Shown piece by piece: positions 8,676-16,226 of a stretch of 64,000 bases of DNA (positions within the stretch are counted from its first letter, which is position 1; each line of letters starts with the position of its first letter). The translations under genes and the position numbers were made by a program. The DNA comes from Shimia_B sp038527375 (lineage in GTDB: Bacteria > Pseudomonadota > Alphaproteobacteria > Rhodobacterales > Rhodobacteraceae): assembly GCA_038527375.1 (NCBI GenBank), contig JBCBFU010000008.1, positions 1-64,000 on the forward strand, read 5' to 3'. The notes under the pieces were generated by a model. That model had not been told where the DNA came from and searched no databases. It saw nothing but the letters and a program-made list of their open reading frames with translations.

Positions 8676-10784
8676 ATGTTCGACGCACCTTTTACGCCCC
8701 CGAAGACCCTCAATGATCCCGTCGTGGTCGTCTTGGACGGCGCCCTTGGCAGCTTTACGATTGGTCCAAACGGGGCGGGCGGGCTGCACCTTTTGGGCGG
8801 CGACGGCGCCTTTCACGTGGTGGGTCCCGAGGTGGACGCCCTTCAATTCGACGACGTCACGCTGACCTTCGCCGAGGCTTTGGCAGCCGCGACTGTTGGG
8901 CTGCTCGGATCGCCGGACAACGACGTGCTGGACGGATCGGGCACCGAGGGCACCATCCTCGGGCTGGACGGAAACGACACGATCATTGCGGGCGCAGATA
9001 CCGAGATCATCAATGGCGGCGCCGGGGTGGACACGGCTGACCTGTCTGGGCTGGGCGCGGGCGTCGTCGTGTTCATGGGAGGCACGGGCTTCCAATTCGG
9101 CCGTCCCCTTGAGTTACGGCGGGTGACCGATTTCGAGAACCTCATCGGCACGGATTTCCGCGACGAGATCATCACCACAGCCGGTGACAATGTCATCCGC
9201 GCAGGTGGGGGGAACGACACTGTCCGCGCCTCAGCCGGGCAAGATGTGATCCGGCTCGGGGCAGGCGACGACCGTTTTGATGTGCGGGCCTCGTTGGAGG
9301 CGGGAACAAGCGTCTTTGGCGGGGCAGGCGTCGACACCTTTAGCGTGTTCAGCCTGCGCGAGGATTTTGATTTCAGGAGTATCTCGATCGACGGGTTCGA
9401 GGTCTTCAAAAGCGGGTTTGAAGAGCTTTCCTACACTTTCAGTGCGCAACAGGCTGCGCAATTTCAAACGTACGAATTGAGCTCCACGTCCACGGTGATT
9501 GTCGACTTGGACGGAGTGGACCTGTTCGATTTGACCGACACGCTGGAAATCGATTTCACTTTTGGCGGGGCGCTGCTGAACATGCGTTTGCTTGCGGGTG
9601 CGCGCGATCAGACGATCACAGGGTCGGCGCGGTCAGAGACGGTAGTGTTCAGCGGGCTCAGGGACGATTTCATCGTGGTTATCGTGGATGAGGCGCAGAC
9701 CATCGTGACTGGGCCAGACGGGGTGGAGCACGTCCTTAACGACATCGAAGTGATCGAATTCGACGATGACTCGATTGATATCGGCGAGGCCAACGCCGGA
9801 CCTGTGATCCAGGGCTTTTTCGAAGGCGACATCATCGCCAACTTGGACGGCACATTCTCGTTCGATTTGGGCGTGTTCTTCGTCGATCCAGACGGCGACC
9901 CGCTTGAGGTCTTTGACATCATCATGGGTTTCGAAACCGAGGACGATGACGTCTTGGTTCCACAGGAGGCCATTTCAGTCGACGCCAACGGCGTTGTGAC
10001 GGTGGACCTGTCTGCAAGCGGGTCCCTGAACGAGACGGGATTTAAGGAAGTGGACCTGAACTTTGTGGTGTCCGATGGGGCATCGGCCGTCGGGAGTTTT
10101 GGCGGTTTCGATCTGCTCATTCTGGGTGAGGGTTATGTCGGCGGCGAAGGATCGGAAGAAATCGCCCCAGGCGACAGTCGTGATGGTGTGACCGTCGACG
10201 GCGATGACGGTCTCGATGACACGATTTTTGGCAATGGGGGAAACGACCTCATCGATGGCGGCTTGGGCGACGACATCCTCTTTGGCGGGACGGGGCGGGA
10301 TCTCCTGTTCGGCGGCGACGGGGACGACATCCTGTTTGGGGATGACGGCGACGATCGGTTGATCGGCGCGGCAGGCGATGACCGCATGACCGGGGGGGCT
10401 GGTGCGGATGTTTTTGAATTCCGGGCTGCTGATGGGCTTCATTTTTCTACAATCACGGATTTCACCGTGGGGGAGGACAAGATCGACATCTCCGGGCTGC
10501 TGCGCGTTCAGGATCACGTGGACCTGTTGCTGTTCCCTCCGCTCTTTAGCACGCCATTCGAGTCGGAACTGGTCGACACCTCGCCCACACGTGGGAATGC
10601 GTCCTCCGCACGCCTGCAAATCGAAGTGTTCGATTTCTCTTTTGGTGATGGCAGTATTTCCACTCAGTTGGTGTTTGAGATGAAAGATCCGCTGATCGGA
10701 GCCTCCCGTGATTTCCAGCGCTTCATAGTGAATCTAGATGATGTGAGTGCGGCAAGTCTGAGCCTGGACGATTTCATCTTCTGA
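8676..10784 (+). CDS. RTX (hemolysin-type calcium-binding repeat) secreted protein
   Basis: A 702-residue acidic protein. Classical GGxGxDxxx nonapeptides run from about residue 509 to 579 (GGLGDDILFGG, GGDGDDILFGD and so on), and degenerate copies occur at about 75-110 and 165-215. There is no N-terminal signal peptide, and the C-terminus ends LSLDDFIF, fitting the uncleaved secretion signal of type I substrates. The middle (about 380-490) resembles a cadherin/Ig-like 'GPVIQG...DPDGDPLEV' domain. No enzymatic domain is evident. No secretion genes are adjacent, so export would use a transporter encoded elsewhere. It is inserted between housekeeping genes (polA and an rRNA modification gene). 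Confidence 0.85.
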   Translation: MFDAPFTPPKTLNDPVVVVLDGALGSFTIGPNGAGGLHLLGGDGAFHVVGPEVDALQFDDVTLTFAEALAAATVGLLGSPDNDVLDGSGTEGTILGLDGNDTIIAGADTEIINGGAGVDTADLSGLGAGVVVFMGGTGFQFGRPLELRRVTDFENLIGTDFRDEIITTAGDNVIRAGGGNDTVRASAGQDVIRLGAGDDRFDVRASLEAGTSVFGGAGVDTFSVFSLREDFDFRSISIDGFEVFKSGFEELSYTFSAQQAAQFQTYELSSTSTVIVDLDGVDLFDLTDTLEIDFTFGGALLNMRLLAGARDQTITGSARSETVVFSGLRDDFIVVIVDEAQTIVTGPDGVEHVLNDIEVIEFDDDSIDIGEANAGPVIQGFFEGDIIANLDGTFSFDLGVFFVDPDGDPLEVFDIIMGFETEDDDVLVPQEAISVDANGVVTVDLSASGSLNETGFKEVDLNFVVSDGASAVGSFGGFDLLILGEGYVGGEGSEEIAPGDSRDGVTVDGDDGLDDTIFGNGGNDLIDGGLGDDILFGGTGRDLLFGGDGDDILFGDDGDDRLIGAAGDDRMTGGAGADVFEFRAADGLHFSTITDFTVGEDKIDISGLLRVQDHVDLLLFPPLFSTPFESELVDTSPTRGNASSARLQIEVFDFSFGDGSISTQLVFEMKDPLIGASRDFQRFIVNLDDVSAASLSLDDFIF

Positions 10785-10813
10785 ACACCGGGCGCGCCGG
10801 GTAAGCGTGGGCC

Positions 10814-11353
10814 ATGATCGTGTTGTTCAACAAGCCCATGAACGTGCTGAGCCAGTTCACCGATGAAGGGAAGTGGCCCGGGCTGTCACGCTTTGATCTG
10901 CCGCGCGATGTCTATGCGGCAGGACGGCTGGATCGTGATTCTGAGGGGCTGATGGTCCTCACCGATGACGGCAAGCTTCAGGCGCGGATTGCCAACCCGA
11001 AGTTCAAGCTGCCCAAGACCTACCTCGTGCAAGTCGAAGGCGAGATCGGGCCGGACGCGGTCGCGGCCCTGTCCAAGGGCGTCACGCTGAAGGAGGGCAC
11101 GACCCGCCCCGCCGAGTGCGCCCTGATCGCCCCGCCCGACCTGTGGGAGCGTGATCCACCAGTGCGGGTGCGCGAGACCGTCCCCGATAGCTGGATCAGG
11201 TTGACCATCCGCGAAGGCCGCAATCGGCAGGTGCGGCGCATGACGGCGGCTGTGGGGCATCCGACGCTGCGTCTGGTGCGGGTGGCTATTGGGCCATGGG
11301 CGCTGAACGGGTTAGAACCGGGGCGTTGGATCACCACCACCGTGAGGCCCTGA
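10814..11353 (+). CDS. rluE: rRNA pseudouridine synthase, RluE-like
   Basis: A 179-residue enzyme of the RsuA/RluB family. The catalytic motif AGRLDRDSEGLMVLT is at 36-50 with the nucleophile Asp40, and the N-terminus MIVLFNKPMNVLSQFT matches RluE, which modifies U2457 in 23S rRNA (E. coli numbering). Unlike RsuA or RluB there is no N-terminal S4 domain, which also fits RluE. The C-terminal EGRNRQVRRMTAAVGHPTLRLVR is the second conserved block. The stop is one base before the ATG of the crotonase gene, so the two are probably co-transcribed. Confidence 0.85.
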   Translation: MIVLFNKPMNVLSQFTDEGKWPGLSRFDLPRDVYAAGRLDRDSEGLMVLTDDGKLQARIANPKFKLPKTYLVQVEGEIGPDAVAALSKGVTLKEGTTRPAECALIAPPDLWERDPPVRVRETVPDSWIRLTIREGRNRQVRRMTAAVGHPTLRLVRVAIGPWALNGLEPGRWITTTVRP

Positions 11354-11354
11354 A

Positions 11355-12143
11355 ATGTCCGAACCCATTGTCACGACCGAGGTGTCCGAGGGGATTGCCA
11401 CGGTGACGCTCAACCGTCCGGCCAAGAAGAACGCGATGAGCCTTGAGATGTTCGAGGCGCTGCCAGAGGCCGCGGCCAACTTGGGGCCCGATGTGCGCGC
11501 GGTGATCCTCACCGGCGCGGGAGGTGCGTTTTGTGCGGGGCTTGATCTAGCGGCCATGATGGAAATGGGTGGCAAGCTGCCCGAGGTAAAGGCGCGCTTG
11601 GCCGATGCGGATGCCCATGGGGTGAACGATTTTCAACGTCCTGTCACCTGTTGGGCCGCGTTGGATGTGCCGGTCATTGCCGCCATCGAGGGCGTTTGCC
11701 TCGGTGCGGGTCTGCAACTGGCGCTGGGCGCGGATTTCCGGGTGGCCACGCCGGATGCCCGTCTGTCGATCATGGAGGCGCGCTGGGGCCTGATCCCCGA
11801 CATGGGGATCACCCAGAGCCTGCCCAAGCTGATGCGCGCGGATCAGGCGAAATGGCTGATGATGACGGCCGATCAAATCAGCGGTGCCGATGCCGAACGG
11901 CTGGGCCTCGTGACCGAGCTTGCCGCCGATCCCATGGCGCGGGCACGCGAGATGGCGCAAGCCCTCGCCAACCGGTCACCCGGCGCGGTTGCGGGCTCCA
12001 AACGCCTGATCGAAGACGCGTGGGGCGGGGGTGCGGAAGCCCTGGCGCTCGAGGCGCGGTTGCAAGCCGACCTCATGGGATCGCCCCACCAGATCGAGGC
12101 CGCGATGGCCAATATGCAGAAACGGGCGCCGAAATTTGGCTGA
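11355..12143 (+). CDS. Crotonase/enoyl-CoA hydratase family protein
   Basis: A 262-residue crotonase-fold protein. The two oxyanion-hole segments are present: FCAGLDL at 59-65 and EGVCLGAGLQLAL at 112-124. The segment SIMEARWGLIPDMGITQSL (about 138-156) occupies the position of the catalytic acidic residues, but the second site reads PDMG rather than the PGAG of typical enoyl-CoA hydratases, so the reaction may be hydration, isomerisation or hydrolysis of an acyl-CoA. It begins one base after the pseudouridine synthase stop, with no thiolase or dehydrogenase neighbour to indicate a pathway. Confidence 0.85.
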   Translation: MSEPIVTTEVSEGIATVTLNRPAKKNAMSLEMFEALPEAAANLGPDVRAVILTGAGGAFCAGLDLAAMMEMGGKLPEVKARLADADAHGVNDFQRPVTCWAALDVPVIAAIEGVCLGAGLQLALGADFRVATPDARLSIMEARWGLIPDMGITQSLPKLMRADQAKWLMMTADQISGADAERLGLVTELAADPMARAREMAQALANRSPGAVAGSKRLIEDAWGGGAEALALEARLQADLMGSPHQIEAAMANMQKRAPKFG

Positions 12144-12705
12144 CCGGTTTGCCGAGGTTGAGGTCACGTCACGCGAAGACTTGCGCACGTGGCTGGCCCG
12201 CAATCACACGCAATCTGAAAGCGTCTGGCTGGTTTTCTGGAAGAAACACACTGACCACTACCTGCCCATCGGCGAGATCATCAGCGAATTGCTCTGCTGG
12301 GGGTGGGTCGATGCCGTGACCCGGGGCGTCGACGCAGACCGGTCGTCGATCCGGATCGCACCGCGCAATCCCAAAAGCGCGTGGTCGGCGGTGAACAAAG
12401 CCAAGATCGACGAAAACCGCGCCGCCGGCCTCATGCAGGCAGCGGGCGAGGCGGCTGTCGCAGCCGCGCAGGCCAATGGCATGTGGTCCTTTCTGGATGA
12501 TGTCGAACGGCTCGAGGTGCCTAAGGATCTGGCCGTCGCGCTGGCCGGGCATGCGCGGGGAGTGTGGGATGCCTATCCGCGATCCGTCAAACGCGGAATG
12601 CTCGAGTTCATCAAGACGGCGAAAAGACCGGACACCCGCGCAAGGCGCATCGCGGAGTTGGCTGAAGACGCAGCCGCTGGGCTGCGCCCCCGCAATTTCC
12701 GCTAA
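12136..12705 (+). CDS. YdeI/OmpD-associated family protein
   Basis: A protein of about 189 residues reading MADRFAEVEVTSREDLRTWL, then WLVFWKKHTDHYLPIGEIISELLCWGWVD, which is the conserved first half of the YdeI (OmdA) family, ending with a KRPDTRARRIAELAEDAA segment typical of its C-terminus. YdeI proteins in enterobacteria are linked to resistance to peptides and interact with OmpD; the biochemical role is not established. No ATG is suitably placed. The TTG at 12136, overlapping the crotonase stop by 8 bases, is the most likely start, so translational coupling is likely. The start is uncertain by a few codons. Confidence 0.75.
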   Translation: MADRFAEVEVTSREDLRTWLARNHTQSESVWLVFWKKHTDHYLPIGEIISELLCWGWVDAVTRGVDADRSSIRIAPRNPKSAWSAVNKAKIDENRAAGLMQAAGEAAVAAAQANGMWSFLDDVERLEVPKDLAVALAGHARGVWDAYPRSVKRGMLEFIKTAKRPDTRARRIAELAEDAAAGLRPRNFR

Positions 12706-12923
12706 TCCGCCGCGACCAGGCGCGCGACGATTTTGCGGGTGACGGGGCCTGCAAAGAAAGCCGCCGGACAGGCGACCGCCCAGGACGCAATCCACGCGCC
12801 GGGCCACGTTGTCATGCCCTCCATGCCCAGCGCGCGCCATGTCGAGAGCGCGGACACCATCGCGGACATCATGCCTGACAGGATGAAGGCGAAGAGGAGC
12901 GGCGCAAATCTGGCGGGGATCAT
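12702..12923 (-). CDS. DUF2798 family small membrane protein
   Basis: A 73-residue protein with two membrane segments (about 7-27 and 40-62), beginning MIPARFAPLLFAFILSGMMSA and containing the WPGAWIASWAVACPAAFFAGPVTRK pattern of the DUF2798 family. The function is unknown. The ATG at 12923 follows a good AAGGA ribosome site. The stop codon shares bases CTAA with the stop of the convergent YdeI-type gene. Confidence 0.75.
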   Translation of the reverse strand: MIPARFAPLLFAFILSGMMSAMVSALSTWRALGMEGMTTWPGAWIASWAVACPAAFFAGPVTRKIVARLVAAD

Positions 12924-13021
12924 GTTGCTTCCTTGGTGGACGTTTTGACGGGCGTGTCTGATGCAGCCATGGGTGGCGCGATTTTCGAGCCACCGCAATG
13001 GCCCGGCCCGCGCGTCGGTGT

Positions 13022-13687
13022 TCAGACGTGTGTTATCCAGCCGTCAAAACCCGACCTGTCCAAGCCTTGTGCAAATCCGGTCTCTGTGTCGGCTTTGGTA
13101 ACACGCAGATTGAGAATGTGATCCCCCACGGCGTCCCATACGCGGTCCGGCGCGTACCCCAGCTTGCGCGCCCATGCCGCGTCCAAGATCAGACCCACAT
13201 CCGCGACCCCGGACACGACGTCGATGGCATCCCCCAACTCTGACCAGAATTCGGACGGTGCGTTTGGCTCGAATATCGGGATGCCAAAGCAAAGCCCCGG
13301 AAGGGTCTGGGTCGCGTACTGGATGTTGCGGGACAGTGTGTCGATTGCCGTCGCCCCGCGTGCAGGGCCCAAGCCCAGTTCGATCATCGCGGGTCTCAGC
13401 ACTTGGGCATAGCGCCCTACGCGGTGAAGATCCGATTGAAACCGGGACTGGGTCTGGGGGTCCGCTGCCCATCCCGGCGATCCGCCCGTATAGTTCGGCG
13501 GGGGTGCGGACATGCAGCTTACCTTTAGGCCATGCAGCAGCAGCTCATCGCGCAGCTCTTGCGTGTTGCGATCCCACAGGTCGGTGAATTCTACGGCGTC
13601 GTAGTCCCGCGTCGCGGCCGTGGATAGGTGCAAGGACGTTGGAAGGGTGGCGAAGGCGCGTTCCAGATGAACCGATGTGCGGGCCAT
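13022..13687 (-). CDS. Sugar-phosphate isomerase/epimerase-like TIM-barrel protein
   Basis: A 221-residue protein resembling the AP-endonuclease-2/xylose-isomerase-like TIM barrels: an early strand with aromatic and acidic residues (YDAVEFTDLW), then LLHGLKVSCMSAPPPNY and a strand with GLCFGIPIFEPN. It is shorter than the usual ~260 residues and the metal-ligand set (Glu, Asp, His, Glu) is not clearly complete, so activity is uncertain. The gene starts 3 bases after the DUF1285 stop and is probably co-transcribed with it. The substrate is unknown. Confidence 0.55.
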   Translation of the reverse strand: MARTSVHLERAFATLPTSLHLSTAATRDYDAVEFTDLWDRNTQELRDELLLHGLKVSCMSAPPPNYTGGSPGWAADPQTQSRFQSDLHRVGRYAQVLRPAMIELGLGPARGATAIDTLSRNIQYATQTLPGLCFGIPIFEPNAPSEFWSELGDAIDVVSGVADVGLILDAAWARKLGYAPDRVWDAVGDHILNLRVTKADTETGFAQGLDRSGFDGWITHV

Positions 13688-13690
13688 GCC

Positions 13691-14281
13691 TCAGGGCAAT
13701 TCGTCAGCCGGGATGATCGGGAAGAACGCGCCGCCTGACCACACACCAAACCATTCGGCGCCGTCATGCTGTTCGGTCGTGCCCAGATCGACCAAGCGGT
13801 AGAAGCTTTTGCGATCAATCAGCGCCTCGAGGTTTGCCCGCACGAGGACGTAAGGCGACGGCTCCCCCGTCTCAGGGTCGCGGACCACGCGGATCGGATT
13901 GTCCGGCCCGGCCTTGGCCAGATCACCCACATGCGTTTCAAACACGATCGTCTGGTCACGACCGGCCCCGCGCACGGCAAAATCCTGCGCCACGAACGGG
14001 GCGTCATCCACGGTGATCCCCACCTTTTCGACCGGCGTCACCAGCACATAGTCGTCGCCATCCTTGCGCAGGATGGATGAGAACAGCTTTACAAGTCCGG
14101 GGCGCCCGATGGGCGTGCCCATGTAGAACCAAGTGCCGTCGCGCGCGATGCGCATATCGAGGTCGCCGCAATGGGGTGGGTTCCAAAGATGCACTGGGGG
14201 TAGGCCCTTTTCGGCCCCGGCTGCCTGAATCGACGCCGCCAGGCTTTCAGCGGTGGGGGTCACGATGTTTTGTCCGCTCAT
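13691..14281 (-). CDS. DUF1285 domain-containing protein
   Basis: A 196-residue protein matching the DUF1285 family: LPPVHLWNPPHCGDLDMRIARDGTWFYMGTPIGRP, then LVKLFSSILRKDGDDYVLVTPVEKVGITVDDAPFVA. The family is widespread in proteobacteria and structurally resembles a pleckstrin-like sensor fold; its role is unknown. There is no signal peptide. It is divergent from the MoxR operon with 62 bases between them, so both promoters must lie in that short gap. The TIM-barrel gene follows 3 bases downstream. Confidence 0.85.
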   Translation of the reverse strand: MSGQNIVTPTAESLAASIQAAGAEKGLPPVHLWNPPHCGDLDMRIARDGTWFYMGTPIGRPGLVKLFSSILRKDGDDYVLVTPVEKVGITVDDAPFVAQDFAVRGAGRDQTIVFETHVGDLAKAGPDNPIRVVRDPETGEPSPYVLVRANLEALIDRKSFYRLVDLGTTEQHDGAEWFGVWSGGAFFPIIPADELP

Positions 14282-14343
14282 TCGTTTTGCCTCGGCCCGC
14301 AGTCACGTTACCTGTCACATATAAACACGTGGAGAGAGATGTC

Positions 14344-15351
14344 ATGACCGAAGCCGCCGACTTGGTTCAAGAGATCGAAGATCTGGGCGCAAAGCTGGCC
14401 GAGGCCAAAAGCTCGATCTCGGCCCGGTTCATCGGACAGGACCGTGTGGTGGAGCTTGTTTTGGCCTCTCTGATGGCCGGAGGGCACGCCTTGCTGATCG
14501 GCTTGCCGGGGCTGGGCAAGACGCGGTTGGTCGACACGCTGTCCACCGTGATGGGGCTTGCGGGCAACCGCGTGCAGTTCACACCGGACCTGATGCCCGC
14601 CGATATTCTGGGGTCCGAGGTTCTGGAAACGGCAGCGGACGGGACGCGGGCGTTCCGCTTTATCGAAGGCCCCGTATTCTGCCAGCTTTTGATGGCCGAC
14701 GAAATCAACCGCGCCTCGCCGCGAACGCAATCGGCGCTGCTGCAAGCCATGCAGGAAAAGGCCGTCACGATTGGCGGGGTCGACAGGCCGCTGGGTGTGC
14801 CGTTCCATGTTCTCGCCACGCAGAACCCGATTGAACAAGAGGGAACCTATCCCTTGCCCGAGGCCCAGCTTGACCGCTTCCTCGTGGAAATTGACGTGCC
14901 TTACCCGGACCGCGCGACCGAGCGGGATATCTTGGTTGCAACCACCGGGGTTAGCGACGCGCAATCGCGCGAAGTGTTCAGCACGGCAGAGCTGCTGCAG
15001 GCGCAGACGCTCATCCGCCGGATGCCCGTGGGCGATCAGGTGGTCGAGGCGATCCTTGATCTCGTGCGCGCCTTCCGCCCGGGCGAGGCTGACGCGCCGC
15101 AGATCGTGCGCGAAACCGTGGCATGGGGCCCCGGCCCCCGGGCCGCGCAGGCGTTGATGCTGACGGTGCGCGCGCAGGCCCTGATGCACGGGCGCCTTGC
15201 GCCGTCGATCGAAGACGTGGTCGCCATGGCGCGCCCGGTCCTGAGCCACCGGATGGCGCTGACCTTTGCGGCGCGCGCGCGCGGCGACAGTCTGGGCGCC
15301 CTGATTGATCAGGTCACCGCAGACATCACCCGCTCCAAGGCAGCCGCCTAA
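14344..15351 (+). CDS. moxR: MoxR-family AAA+ ATPase
   Basis: A 335-residue AAA+ chaperone-like ATPase. Walker A GLPGLGKT is at 53-60, Walker B LLMADEIN at 115-122, and ATQNPIEQEGTYPLPEAQLDRF (about 158-179) holds sensor 1 and the arginine region diagnostic of MoxR. MoxR ATPases are thought to mature or activate proteins bearing VWA domains encoded in the same operon, as seen here. The ATG at 14344 follows GGAGAGAG; a longer frame upstream is unsupported. The stop TAA shares one base with the next ATG (TAATG). Confidence 0.93.
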   Translation: MTEAADLVQEIEDLGAKLAEAKSSISARFIGQDRVVELVLASLMAGGHALLIGLPGLGKTRLVDTLSTVMGLAGNRVQFTPDLMPADILGSEVLETAADGTRAFRFIEGPVFCQLLMADEINRASPRTQSALLQAMQEKAVTIGGVDRPLGVPFHVLATQNPIEQEGTYPLPEAQLDRFLVEIDVPYPDRATERDILVATTGVSDAQSREVFSTAELLQAQTLIRRMPVGDQVVEAILDLVRAFRPGEADAPQIVRETVAWGPGPRAAQALMLTVRAQALMHGRLAPSIEDVVAMARPVLSHRMALTFAARARGDSLGALIDQVTADITRSKAAA

Positions 15352-16226
15352 TGGTGACAACTGCGCCCCCAGCGGGTCTGCGCGCCGAGGCCGAGGGCCT
15401 CGCTGCGCCGTTCCCGCGCCTGTTGGCGCAGGCCGAACACTTGGCCGCGACGGTGCTGCTGGGCGATCACGGGCGCAGGCGCGCCGGGATGGGCGACGCC
15501 TTTTGGCAATACCGTCCTGCGCAACCGGGCGATCCCGCGCGGCGCATCGACTGGCGACGCTCGGCCCGGGCCGATGGCACTTTTGTGCGCGAGCGGGAAT
15601 GGCAGATCGCGCAATCCGTGATCCTGTGGGTCGATCAGGCTGCGTCCATGGGCTTTGCCTCGGACGGGCTGCCCAGCAAGGGGGATCGCGCGCGCCTGTT
15701 GGCGATGGCCGTGTCGCTTTTGCTGCTGCGCGGTGGGGAACGCGTGGGGCTGACGGGGTTCACACTGCCGCCACGTGCGGGATCAGCGCAGATCGAACGC
15801 TTGGCCCATGCCCTGTCGTCCGCCGGTGAGGGCGATTTTGGCACGCCCGAGGCGCGCGGGATGCTGCCGCATTCCCGGGCGCTGTTCGTGTCCGACTTCC
15901 TCGGCAATGTCGATGACGTGGAGGCCGCGCTCTCAAAGGCCGCGGATCGCGGCGTGGGCGGCGCGCTGTTGATGGTGCTGGACCCCCAAGAGGAGGCCTT
16001 CCCCTTTGACGGGCGCACCATTTTCGAGAGCATGGGCGGCACCGTCAGCCACGAGACGTTGAAGGCTGGCGACCTGCGCGAGCGCTATTTGCAACGTCTG
16101 GCCGACCGCAAGGACAGGCTCGCCGGGTGGGCGCGCGCCGCGGGTTGGCAATTCCACGTCCACCACACGGACACCCCGGCGCAAGCGGCCCTGTTGTGGC
16201 TCTTTGGCGCGATGGAGCGGCGCTGA
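15351..16226 (+). CDS. DUF58 domain-containing protein
   Basis: A 291-residue protein with the diagnostic DUF58 segment GDPARRIDWRRSARADGTFVREREW at about 60-84, followed by a VWA-like region: ILWVDQAASMGF, then ARLLAMAVSLLLLRGGERVGLTGF. DUF58 proteins are the usual second gene of MoxR operons and are believed to be clients or partners of the ATPase. No membrane segment is obvious. The gene overlaps both neighbours (1 base upstream; TGATG overlap downstream), indicating tight translational coupling. Confidence 0.9.
   Translation: MVTTAPPAGLRAEAEGLAAPFPRLLAQAEHLAATVLLGDHGRRRAGMGDAFWQYRPAQPGDPARRIDWRRSARADGTFVREREWQIAQSVILWVDQAASMGFASDGLPSKGDRARLLAMAVSLLLLRGGERVGLTGFTLPPRAGSAQIERLAHALSSAGEGDFGTPEARGMLPHSRALFVSDFLGNVDDVEAALSKAADRGVGGALLMVLDPQEEAFPFDGRTIFESMGGTVSHETLKAGDLRERYLQRLADRKDRLAGWARAAGWQFHVHHTDTPAQAALLWLFGAMERR

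Noticed and set aside
10795..10804. GGGCGCGCC-type palindrome after the RTX gene as a terminator
   Set aside because: The stem is short and no T run follows.
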